Of a DNA stretch of 8,195 nt, positions 1-8,195 are shown one piece after another. Origin of the DNA: Reyranella sp. (lineage in GTDB: Bacteria > Pseudomonadota > Alphaproteobacteria > Reyranellales > Reyranellaceae); contig SCVT01000342.1 of NCBI GenBank assembly GCA_004296815.1, positions 1-8,195 of the forward strand, read 5' to 3'. A program made the position numbers and the translations under genes. The notes under the pieces are model-generated. The model did not search any database, was not told the DNA's origin, and worked only from the letters and a program-made list of their open reading frames with translations. Position 1 is the stretch's first letter, and each line of letters opens with the position of its first letter.

Positions 1-1
1 C

Positions 2-1450
2 GCGCTCGACCGCGTCGAGGGCATGCGCTGCGTGCTGGGCCTCTTCGAAGGCGTCTGCTCCGGCGCCGCCGACGGCTACTACCGCATGACCGACAAGCCG
101 GCCTCGACGCTGCTGCATCTCGGCCCCGGCCTCGCCAATGCCGCGGCCAACCTGCACAACGCCAAGAAAGCCGGCTCGGGCATCGTCAACATCGTGGGCG
201 AGCACGCGCTCTATCACATCAAGTACGACACGCCGCTTACCGCCGACATCGAAGGCATCGCGCGTCCCTTCTCGCATTGGGTGAAGACCTCGCCGACCGC
301 CAAGACCGTGGCGACCGACGGCGCGGCCGCGATCCAGGCGGCGCGCGTGGCGCCGGGCCAGATCGCGACGCTCATCCTGCCGGCCGACACGGCGTGGACC
401 GAGGCTGATGGCGTCGCCGAGACGCCCGCCACGCCGGCGCCGCCCAAGCCCGACAAGGATGTCGTGGTCGCCGCGGCCAATGCGCTGAAGCAGCCGAACT
501 CGATGCTGTTCATCGGCGGCCGCTCGCTGCGTGCACGCGGTCTGGAGCTCGCCGGCAAGATCGCCGCCAAGACAGGCTGCAAGGTGCAGGGCGCCGGCGG
601 CACGGCGCGCATCGAGCGCGGCGCCGGCCGCATTCCGCTGCTGCGCCTTCACTTCGTCGTCGAGACCGCGCTGGAGCAGCTCAAGGGCACCAAGCAGATG
701 GTGCTGTGCGGCGCCAAGGCGCCGTACGCGTTCTTCGCCTATCCCGGCAAGCCGTCGGTCCTGTCGCCCGACGATTGCGAGATCTCCACGCTCTGCCCGG
801 TCGACGGCGATCCGATCGCCGCGCTCGAAGCGCTGGCGATGGAGCTCGACGCGATGAACGAGAAGCCGCAGGGCATCGCGCAGCCCAAGCGGCCGGAGCG
901 TCCGACGGGCAAGTTCACGCTCGACGGCCTCGGCCAGGCGCTCGGCGCCACGATGCCGGAAGGCGCGATCGTGGTGGACGAATCGGTGACGACGGGCCGC
1001 GGTTTCTTCCCGTTCAGCGCCGGCGCGCCGCCGCACGACTGGCTGAACAACATGGGCGGCTCGATCGGCTTCGGCGCGCCCGTCGCGGTCGGCGCCGCGG
1101 TCGCCTGCCCGGACCGCAAGGTCATCTGCATGATCGGCGACGGCTCGTCGATGTACACGATCCAGGCGCTCTGGACGATGGCGCGCGAGAACCTCGACGT
1201 CTGCGTGATGATCTTCTCCAACCGCAACTACAAGATCCTCTACAGCCAGCTCGCCGATGTCGGCGCCGCCAATCCCGGCCCGCGCGCCATCGACATGCTG
1301 ACGATCGATCGCCCGACCCTGCAGTTCACCGAACTTGCCAAGGGCATGGGCGTGGCGTCCGCCAAGGCGCACGACCTCGACGAGCTGAACAAGCAGCTCA
1401 CCTACGCGATGTCGACGAAGGGTCCGTACCTGATCGACGTGATCATGTAG
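2..1450 (+). CDS. Acetolactate synthase-like ThDP-dependent enzyme (5' end outside window)
   Basis: The reading frame is open from base 2 to the TAG at 1448-1450 (482 residues visible), so the gene starts upstream; the ATG at 23 is internal. Superfamily marks are clear. A catalytic-type Glu at codon 47-49 sits in LFEGVCSGAADGYYRM, which matches the pyrimidine-domain motif of ThDP enzymes. The C-terminal ThDP/Mg site has GDGSS from 1136 and SNRNYKIL from 1217, about 28 residues apart, as in the GDG-x(~26-30)-N motif. The middle (about 450-800) looks like the central Rossmann-like domain. These enzymes cleave or join 2-oxo acids through ThDP. Databases usually call close relatives acetolactate synthase large subunit, but the protein seems shorter than true IlvB (about 515 residues if some 30 are missing, against 550-600), and no ilvN regulatory-subunit gene follows. 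A benzoylformate decarboxylase-like or other 2-oxo acid activity is as possible. The superfamily is secure; the substrate is not. Confidence 0.9.
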   Translation, partial: ALDRVEGMRCVLGLFEGVCSGAADGYYRMTDKPASTLLHLGPGLANAAANLHNAKKAGSGIVNIVGEHALYHIKYDTPLTADIEGIARPFSHWVKTSPTAKTVATDGAAAIQAARVAPGQIATLILPADTAWTEADGVAETPATPAPPKPDKDVVVAAANALKQPNSMLFIGGRSLRARGLELAGKIAAKTGCKVQGAGGTARIERGAGRIPLLRLHFVVETALEQLKGTKQMVLCGAKAPYAFFAYPGKPSVLSPDDCEISTLCPVDGDPIAALEALAMELDAMNEKPQGIAQPKRPERPTGKFTLDGLGQALGATMPEGAIVVDESVTTGRGFFPFSAGAPPHDWLNNMGGSIGFGAPVAVGAAVACPDRKVICMIGDGSSMYTIQALWTMARENLDVCVMIFSNRNYKILYSQLADVGAANPGPRAIDMLTIDRPTLQFTELAKGMGVASAKAHDLDELNKQLTYAMSTKGPYLIDVIM

Positions 1451-1469
1451 GGCGCCGTCGGCCAACGTC

Positions 1470-2207
1470 ATGGAAGAAGCCCGCCGACGCACGCTGCATG
1501 GTCGTCGCCGGGGCAAGAAGTTGCGGGCCGGGCAGCAGTCGCTGCTCGACACGTTGCTGCCGCGCCTCGCGCTCGCCCTGCCGACCGAACCCGTGGTCAC
1601 GCCCGACAATGAGGTCGCCGAGAGCGCGGCGAAGATCGATCTCGCGCGCGCCTTCGGCGGCACTCTGCCGGCCGACGGCGTGTGGCTCGAGGTGGGCTTC
1701 GGCGCGGGCGAGCATCTCGTGTGGCAGGCCGAGCATCATCCTCAGGTCGGCCTGATCGGCTGCGAGCCTTACATCAACGGCGTCGCCAAGTGCCTGGCGC
1801 ACATCGAGCGCACGGGCGTCACCAACATTCGGCTGTTCACCGACGATGCGCGCTTCGTGATGCAGGCCTTGCCGCCGCAATCGCTGAGCCGCGCCTTCGT
1901 GCTGTTCCCCGACCCGTGGCCCAAAACCCGCCACCACAAGCGCCGTTTCGTGCAGCGCTCCAACCTCGACGTGCTGGCCCGCCTTCTGAAGCCCGGCGCC
2001 GAGCTGCGGCTCGCGACAGACGATCCAAGCTACCTGCCCTGGATGGTCGAGCATGCCTGCATCCATCCGGCCTACGAATGGCTGGCCGAGGGCCCGGCGG
2101 ACTGGCGCGGCCGGCCGGCCGACTGGCCGGGCACACGGTACGAGCAGAAAATGCTGGCCGGGCATAAGCCTGTTTTCCTGCGGCTGCGCCGGCGACACCA
2201 TATATAG
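1470..2207 (+). CDS. trmB: tRNA (guanine-N7)-methyltransferase TrmB
   Basis: This 245-residue protein uses S-adenosylmethionine to methylate N7 of G46 in the variable loop of tRNAs, in the cytoplasm. Visible motifs are the basic N-terminus RTLHGRRRGKKLRAGQ (7-22) typical of alphaproteobacterial TrmB, the SAM-binding loop LEVGFGAGEH (73-82), the acidic GCEP at 97-100 after strand 2, DDAR at 125-128, the family signature FPDPWPKTRHHKRR (146-159), and TRYE (222-225) near the C-terminus, matching the conserved T-R-x-E motif. Length and motif order are normal. The ATG at 1470 keeps the conserved N-terminus. It lies 19 nt after the ThDP gene's stop and has no good Shine-Dalgarno, so translation may depend on read-through from upstream. 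trmB commonly precedes rimP-nusA in alphaproteobacteria, usually after metK, which is not seen here. The last residues (RRRHHI) are basic and poorly conserved. Confidence 0.97.
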   Translation: MEEARRRTLHGRRRGKKLRAGQQSLLDTLLPRLALALPTEPVVTPDNEVAESAAKIDLARAFGGTLPADGVWLEVGFGAGEHLVWQAEHHPQVGLIGCEPYINGVAKCLAHIERTGVTNIRLFTDDARFVMQALPPQSLSRAFVLFPDPWPKTRHHKRRFVQRSNLDVLARLLKPGAELRLATDDPSYLPWMVEHACIHPAYEWLAEGPADWRGRPADWPGTRYEQKMLAGHKPVFLRLRRRHHI

Positions 2208-2248
2208 AAGTGTCGTCAGGTCCCCCCATAGGGGAGGGCGGGATTTCC

Positions 2249-2277
2249 TTGCTACTTCGCAGGCATAAGCCTATATC
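2249..2277 (+). promoter_or_regulatory. Candidate sigma70-type promoter for the rimP-nusA operon
   Basis: A -35-like TTGCTA (2249-2254; 4 of 6 match TTGACA) is followed after exactly 17 bp by a -10-like TATATC (2272-2277; 4 of 6 match TATAAT). Transcription would start near 2284. The site stands out because A/T-rich hexamers are rare in this DNA, but alphaproteobacterial promoters vary and this rests on pattern matching only. Confidence 0.4.
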
Positions 2278-2315
2278 CGCGCCATCCTCATCGGGTTCGC
2301 AGGACGGACCAAACA

Positions 2316-2349
2316 AAAAGAGTGGGCCAACAGCCCGCTCTTTTGTTTT
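2316..2349 (+). terminator. Intrinsic terminator hairpin between trmB and rimP
   Basis: The left arm AAAAGAGTGGGC (2316-2327) pairs with the right arm GCCCGCTCTTTT (2333-2344) over 12 bp, with one G-U pair (2323-2337) and a 5-nt loop CAACA (2328-2332). The right arm runs into TTTTGTTTT (2341-2349), a U-rich tract broken by one G. With single-base bulges the stem could extend outward to CC (2309-2310) and GG (2350-2351). The A-rich left flank means it could also act for transcription from the other strand. It sits 43 nt before the rimP start, so it must be leaky or regulated unless another promoter lies between it and rimP. Confidence 0.85.
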
Positions 2350-2392
2350 GGCCCAAGCCTAAAGACCCAAACCGTCGAGAAGCATCGCCCGC

Positions 2393-2899
2393 GTGACCGA
2401 CCTGCTGCGTCGAATCGAAGACATCGTGGCCCCGACCATCGTCGGCATGGGCTTCGAGCTGGTTCGCGTCGCGCTGAGCCGCGGCGGCACGCTGCAGATC
2501 ATGATCGAGCCCGCCAACGGCGGCCCGATGGATGTCGAGCAGTGCGCGGTGGTTTCGCGCGCGCTCTCGGCCGTGCTCGACGTCGAGGACCCGATCACCG
2601 ATGCCTACACGCTCGAAGTGAGCTCGCCGGGCATCGACCGGCCGCTGACGCGCGCCAAGGACTATACGCGCTGGGCAGGCCACATCGCGCGCCTCGAGAC
2701 GACGCTGCCGGTCGAGGGCCGCCGCCGTTTCAAGGGCACGCTGCTGGGCCTGGAAGACGGCGTGGTGCGCCTGCGTCTCGACGACGGCAAGGAGGCGGGC
2801 GTGCCGCTGGATGCCGTCTCGAGGGCCAAGCTCGAGTTGACCGACCGACTGATCGAAGAACACCGCCTGGCCGCCGAAGGGGCCAGGCAGACTCACTGA
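2393..2899 (+). CDS. rimP: Ribosome maturation factor RimP
   Basis: RimP (168 residues) binds the free 30S subunit and helps late assembly of the head and central pseudoknot regions. The N-terminal alpha/beta domain covers about 5-85, with IEDIVAPTIVGMGFELVRV at 8-26 and the family hallmark LEVSSPGIDRPL at 74-85. The C-terminal SH3-like domain follows (about 88-155), with GTLLGLEDGVVRLRL typical of its beta strands. Length is normal (about 150-200 in the family). The start is a GTG at 2393: the frame has a stop (TAA) at 2360-2362 and no ATG between, and this start gives the expected N-terminus. A weak GAGAAG lies about 10 nt upstream. It is the first gene after the leader terminator and ends 17 nt before nusA. 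Confidence 0.97.
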   Translation: MTDLLRRIEDIVAPTIVGMGFELVRVALSRGGTLQIMIEPANGGPMDVEQCAVVSRALSAVLDVEDPITDAYTLEVSSPGIDRPLTRAKDYTRWAGHIARLETTLPVEGRRRFKGTLLGLEDGVVRLRLDDGKEAGVPLDAVSRAKLELTDRLIEEHRLAAEGARQTH

Positions 2900-2900
2900 A

Positions 2901-2913
2901 GGAAGAGGGAAGA
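2901..2913 (+). promoter_or_regulatory. Purine-rich ribosome binding site of nusA
   Basis: The purine run GGAAGAGGGAAGA between the rimP stop and the nusA ATG (2917) includes AGGGA at 2906-2910, 6 nt before the start. It fixes the nusA start at 2917 rather than at the far-upstream in-frame codons that lie inside rimP. Confidence 0.75.
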
Positions 2914-2916
2914 GAC

Positions 2917-4458
2917 ATGGCAACGACTGCCGATATCCCGCGTCTTGAAATGCTGCAGGTGGCCGACATGGTCGCCCGCGAAAAGGGCATCGAACGCGAG
3001 GAAGTGCTCGAGGCGATGGAACAGGCCATCCAGAAGGCCGGCCGCGCCAAGTACGGGCTGGAGCACGACATCCGCGCCGAGATCGACCGCAAGACGGGCG
3101 AGATCAAGCTGCTGCGCTACATGCAGGTGGCCGACCCGATCGAGAGCGAGAACACGCAGGTCTCGGTCGCCGAGGCCCAGCGCCGCAATCCCGAGGCGCA
3201 GGTCGGCGACTTCCTGACCGACGAACTGCCGCCGATCGACTTCGGCCGCGTCGCCGCGCAGACCGCCAAGCAGGTCATCACGCAGCGCATGCGTGAGAGC
3301 GAGCGCAAGCGCCAGTACGAAGAGTTCAAGGATCGCGTCGGCGAGATCGTGTCGGGCGTGGTCAAGCGCGTCGACTACGGCAACATCACCGTCGACCTGC
3401 AGCGCGCCGAGGGCGTCATCCGCCGCGACGAGACGATCCCGCGCGAATCCTTGCGCGTCAACGATCGCGTCCGCGCCTACATCTTCGACGTCCGCGAGGA
3501 GCCGCGCGGCCCGCAGATCTTCCTGTCGCGCAGCCATCCGCAGTTCATGGCGAAGCTGTTCACCCAGGAAGTGCCCGAGATCTACGACGGCATCATCGAG
3601 ATCAAGGCGGTCGCCCGCGATCCCGGCAGCCGCGCCAAGATCGCCGTGCTCTCCCACGACAGCTCGATCGATCCGATCGGCGCCTGCGTCGGCATGCGCG
3701 GCAGCCGCGTCCAGGCCGTCGTGCAGGAGCTGCAGGGCGAGAAGGTCGACATCATCCCGTGGTCGAACGACACGGCCAACTTCATCGTCAACGCGCTCGC
3801 CCCGGCCGAGGTCAGCAAGGTGCTGATGGACGAGGAGACGACCAAGACCGAGGTCGTCGTGCCCGACGACCAGCTCAGCCTCGCGATCGGCCGCCGCGGC
3901 CAGAACGTGAAGCTCGCGTCCCAGCTCACCGGCTGGGAGATCGACATCATGACCGAGACCGAGGAGAGCGAGCGCCGCCAGAAGGAAACGCGCGAGCGCA
4001 CCGAGCTCTTCAAGGCGACGCTCGACGTCGACGACGTCATCGCCCACCTGCTGGTGGCCGAGGGCTACGCGTCGGTCGAGGACGTGTCCGACTCCGAGGT
4101 CGAGGGGCTGGCCGGCGTCGAGGGCTTCGACGAGGAGATCGCCACCGAGCTGCAGCGCCGCGCCCGCGAGTACATCGAGAAGCGCGACGCCGAGCTGGCC
4201 GAGCGCCTCGCGTCTCTCGGCGTCTCCGAAGAGGTGCGCTCGGCCGAGGGTCTCACCCTGCCGATGCTGGTGGCGCTGGGCGATGCGGGCGTGAAGACGC
4301 TCGACGACCTGGCCGACCTCGCCTCCGACGAGCTGCGCGAGATCGTGGGCGAGAGCGCCATGGATAACGACACCGCCAACGCCATCATCATGAAGGCGCG
4401 CGAGCACTGGTTCCCGGCCGAGGAAGCGGCGCCTGGCGCCGACGCGGCCAAGGCCTGA
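2917..4458 (+). CDS. nusA: Transcription termination/antitermination factor NusA
   Basis: NusA (513 residues) binds RNA polymerase and nascent RNA, modulating pausing, intrinsic and Rho termination, and Nus-dependent antitermination of rRNA operons. Domains in order are: the N-terminal polymerase-binding domain (1 to about 130, with FGRVAAQTAKQVITQRMRE); S1 RNA-binding (about 142-206, from GEIVSGVVKRVDYGNITVDL to the RSH at its end); KH1 with GxxG loop GMRG at 259-262 in DPIGACVGMRGSRV; KH2 with GRRG at 325-328 followed by QNVKLASQLTGW; then two helix-hairpin-helix/acidic repeats (about 365-430 and 438-500). The two C-terminal repeats resemble the E. coli-type NusA and are absent from many Gram-positive forms. 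The tail ends in an Ala-rich stretch. The start is the ATG at 2917 with a strong purine-rich RBS; an open frame upstream is only a GC-rich shadow within rimP. NusA is known to autoregulate its operon in E. coli; whether it does so here is inference. Confidence 0.99.
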   Translation: MATTADIPRLEMLQVADMVAREKGIEREEVLEAMEQAIQKAGRAKYGLEHDIRAEIDRKTGEIKLLRYMQVADPIESENTQVSVAEAQRRNPEAQVGDFLTDELPPIDFGRVAAQTAKQVITQRMRESERKRQYEEFKDRVGEIVSGVVKRVDYGNITVDLQRAEGVIRRDETIPRESLRVNDRVRAYIFDVREEPRGPQIFLSRSHPQFMAKLFTQEVPEIYDGIIEIKAVARDPGSRAKIAVLSHDSSIDPIGACVGMRGSRVQAVVQELQGEKVDIIPWSNDTANFIVNALAPAEVSKVLMDEETTKTEVVVPDDQLSLAIGRRGQNVKLASQLTGWEIDIMTETEESERRQKETRERTELFKATLDVDDVIAHLLVAEGYASVEDVSDSEVEGLAGVEGFDEEIATELQRRAREYIEKRDAELAERLASLGVSEEVRSAEGLTLPMLVALGDAGVKTLDDLADLASDELREIVGESAMDNDTANAIIMKAREHWFPAEEAAPGADAAKA

Positions 4459-4460
4459 TC

Positions 4461-4477
4461 GGAGGAAAAGCCCGTTG
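4461..4477 (+). promoter_or_regulatory. Shine-Dalgarno and TTG start that decide the ylxR start
   Basis: GGAGGA (4461-4466) is an excellent Shine-Dalgarno, 8 nt before TTG at 4475-4477. The next in-frame candidate, ATG at 4493, would be 26 nt away from it, too far for normal use. This favours the TTG start, which adds six residues (MALAYA) to the protein. Confidence 0.6.
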
Positions 4478-5116
4478 GCCCTTGCCTACGCCATGACCGA
4501 ACCCCATCTCACGGCCCCGCCCTCAGGTCCCGAATCAGGCGCTCCGGTGCGCACCTGCATCGTGACCGGCGAGGAGAGTGCGCCGGAGCGGATGATCCGC
4601 TTCGTCGTCGGGCCGGAGGGAGACGTCGTGCCCGACCTGGCGCGACGCCTGCCGGGGCGCGGCATGTGGGTGATGGCCCGCCGTGAGGTGCTGCAACGGG
4701 CGGTCGAGAAGGGTCTGTTCGCCAGGGCCGCGCGCAGCGCGGTCAAGGCATCGGACGATCTCGTCGACCGGGTCGAGGGGCTGCTGCTCGAGCGGCCCTT
4801 GGCCGATCTCGGGCGCGCGCGCCGCGCCGGCCGCGCGGTGTCGGGCTTCGTGAAGGTCGAGCAGATGATCGGCCGGAAGCAGGCCGGCTTGCTGGTCGTG
4901 GCCACCGAAGCGGAGGGCGACGGTCTCGGCAAGCTCGAGGCGACCGGCCTGCCGATCGAGAAGCTGGGCGATGCCGGGCTGCTCGGTGGAATCTTCGGCC
5001 GCGACCATGCGGTCTATGTGGCGATCGCCCGCGATGATGCGGGCGGCGCCTTCGTTGAGCGAATTGCGGTCGGAGCGGCGCGTTGGCGCGGTTTCCGGCT
5101 GAACGGCGCCGGTTGA
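4475..5116 (+). CDS. ylxR: YlxR (DUF448) RNA-binding protein with C-terminal L7Ae-like domain
   Basis: This 213-residue protein has an N-terminal YlxR/DUF448 domain (about 24-95) with RTCIVTGEE at 26-34, IRFVV at 41-45 and LPGRGMWV at 59-66, all family hallmarks. A linker and an L7Ae/L30e-like domain follow (about 115-195), with [20 protein letters not shown] at 119-138 and [12 protein letters not shown] at 174-185. Stand-alone YlxR proteins are about 90-100 residues; the two-domain form is common in alphaproteobacteria. Both domains point to RNA or ribonucleoprotein binding. The exact role is not settled; YlxR has been linked to RNase P RNA and to transcription regulation in other bacteria. 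It lies between nusA and infB, 16 nt after nusA, as usual. The best Shine-Dalgarno favours a TTG start at 4475; the alternative is ATG at 4493 (207 residues). The identity is firm, the start less so. Confidence 0.93.
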   Translation: MALAYAMTEPHLTAPPSGPESGAPVRTCIVTGEESAPERMIRFVVGPEGDVVPDLARRLPGRGMWVMARREVLQRAVEKGLFARAARSAVKASDDLVDRVEGLLLERPLADLGRARRAGRAVSGFVKVEQMIGRKQAGLLVVATEAEGDGLGKLEATGLPIEKLGDAGLLGGIFGRDHAVYVAIARDDAGGAFVERIAVGAARWRGFRLNGAG

Positions 5117-5148
5117 CGGGCCGGGGCGGACCAAGGACAACAGCCGAC

Positions 5149-7842
<2,694 letters not shown>

Positions 7843-7884
7843 TCGGCCGGACCTTCTCGCTTCACGAACGATTGGAGTAGCGCC

Positions 7885-8195
7885 ATGTCCAGGCGTCGCT
7901 CAACTGACAGCAACGACCGTCGCGGTCCCAGCCAGCGCCAGCTGAGAGTCGGCGAGGAGATACGTCATCTCCTCGCGGAGCTGCTGGAGCGTGGCAACAT
8001 GCGCGATCCCGACCTCCGCGACGCCACGATCACCGTCACGTCGGTCGACATCAGCCCCGATCTGCGCAACGCCACGGCCTACGTCATGCCGCTGGGCGGC
8101 AGCGACAAGGAACGGCTGTTGGGGGCCTTGAAGCGCGCCGCGCCATGGTTCCGCGGCCGGGTCAGCGAGAAGGCCGGCCTGCGCAGCGCGCCCGA
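7885..8195 (+). CDS. rbfA: 30S ribosome-binding factor RbfA (3' end outside window)
   Basis: The ATG at 7885 with GGAG (7874-7877, 7 nt spacing) opens a frame with no stop to the window end (103 whole codons). RbfA is a small KH-like protein that binds the 30S neck near helix 1 of 16S rRNA and is needed for late assembly and cold adaptation. Family marks are RQLRVGEEIRHLLAELLERG (18-37), DPDL (41-44), ITVTSVDISPDLRNATAYVM (49-68, the most conserved block), and APWFRGRVSEKAGLRSAP at the cut edge (86-103). The Arg/Ser-rich first 17 residues are a normal variable extension. It follows infB by 42 nt, in the standard order; truB and rpsO often follow beyond the window. Confidence 0.96.
   Translation, partial: MSRRRSTDSNDRRGPSQRQLRVGEEIRHLLAELLERGNMRDPDLRDATITVTSVDISPDLRNATAYVMPLGGSDKERLLGALKRAAPWFRGRVSEKAGLRSAP

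Larger units (their letters stand above)
2208..2392 (+). promoter_or_regulatory. Intergenic leader of the rimP-nusA-infB operon
   Basis: This 185-nt gap is the only long non-coding stretch in the window, and parts of it are less GC-rich than the genes. In order it holds a small C-rich/G-rich inverted repeat (2221-2235), a candidate promoter (2249-2277), an intrinsic terminator hairpin (2316-2349), and a short A/C-rich lead-in to the rimP start with weak Shine-Dalgarno GAGAAG at 2377-2382. I see no tRNA gene here (E. coli has metY before rimP) and no convincing leader-peptide ORF. If the promoter is real, the terminator lies about 30-65 nt into the transcript, which is an attenuator layout. 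If not, the terminator simply ends or dampens trmB transcription. Confidence 0.6.

Noticed and set aside
706..1755. A 349-residue + strand frame across the ThDP gene end and the trmB start
   Set aside because: It is Arg-rich, has no motifs, and overlaps two genes with clear family signatures in another frame.
1443..2201. A 252-residue - strand frame opposite trmB
   Set aside because: It is the antisense shadow of trmB; the + strand carries all TrmB motifs.
2208..2392. A tRNA gene before rimP, as metY in E. coli
   Set aside because: No cloverleaf, T-loop (GGTTCRA with pairing) or acceptor stem could be assembled; the GGGTTCGC near 2293 has no supporting T-stem or cloverleaf.
2542..2916. Upstream extension of the nusA frame through rimP
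   Set aside because: The extension is an out-of-frame reading of rimP; the ATG at 2917 has a strong purine-rich RBS and begins the conserved NusA N-terminus.
2893..4407. A 504-residue open frame on the - strand opposite nusA
   Set aside because: It is an antisense shadow of nusA caused by codon bias, with low-complexity Asp/Leu/His-rich sequence and no family motif.
5083..5148. Upstream TTG extension of infB overlapping the end of ylxR
   Set aside because: The extension is Arg-rich and unlike IF2, has no Shine-Dalgarno, and the ATG at 5149 has AAGGA upstream and the usual N-terminus.

Overview
The window is a stretch of high-GC chromosome from what looks like an alphaproteobacterium. The clues are strong G/C preference at third codon positions, a TrmB of the alphaproteobacterial type, a YlxR protein fused to an L7Ae-like domain, and a long IF2 whose N-terminus is Ala/Pro-rich and charged. 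The genus cannot be named safely from this sequence alone. All convincing genes lie on the + strand.

Layout: (1) 2-1450, the 3' part of a gene for a thiamine-diphosphate (ThDP) enzyme of the acetolactate synthase-like superfamily; its start lies upstream of the window. (2) 1470-2207, trmB, tRNA guanine-N7 methyltransferase, 19 nt after the previous stop. (3) 2208-2392, the only sizeable non-coding gap. It holds a candidate sigma70-type promoter followed by a clear intrinsic-terminator hairpin, so it looks like an attenuated leader. (4) 2393-2899 rimP, 2917-4458 nusA, 4475-5116 ylxR, 5149-7842 infB and 7885-end rbfA (cut by the window edge). This is the classic rimP-nusA-ylxR-infB-rbfA transcription/translation operon, with gaps of 16 to 42 nt.

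How the genes work together: RimP and RbfA mature the 30S subunit, IF2 loads initiator tRNA on it, and NusA couples RNA polymerase pausing, termination and antitermination to translation. YlxR is an RNA-associated protein of the same operon. TrmB modifies tRNA and sits just upstream, as it often does in alphaproteobacteria. The ThDP enzyme has no obvious functional link and is probably a neighbour by position.

No mobile element, CRISPR array, tRNA, rRNA or phage gene was seen. I did not find a new multi-gene system. The least explained parts are the rimP leader (promoter, terminator, boxA-like core, competing pairing), the true substrate of the ThDP enzyme, and the choice of start codon in ylxR.
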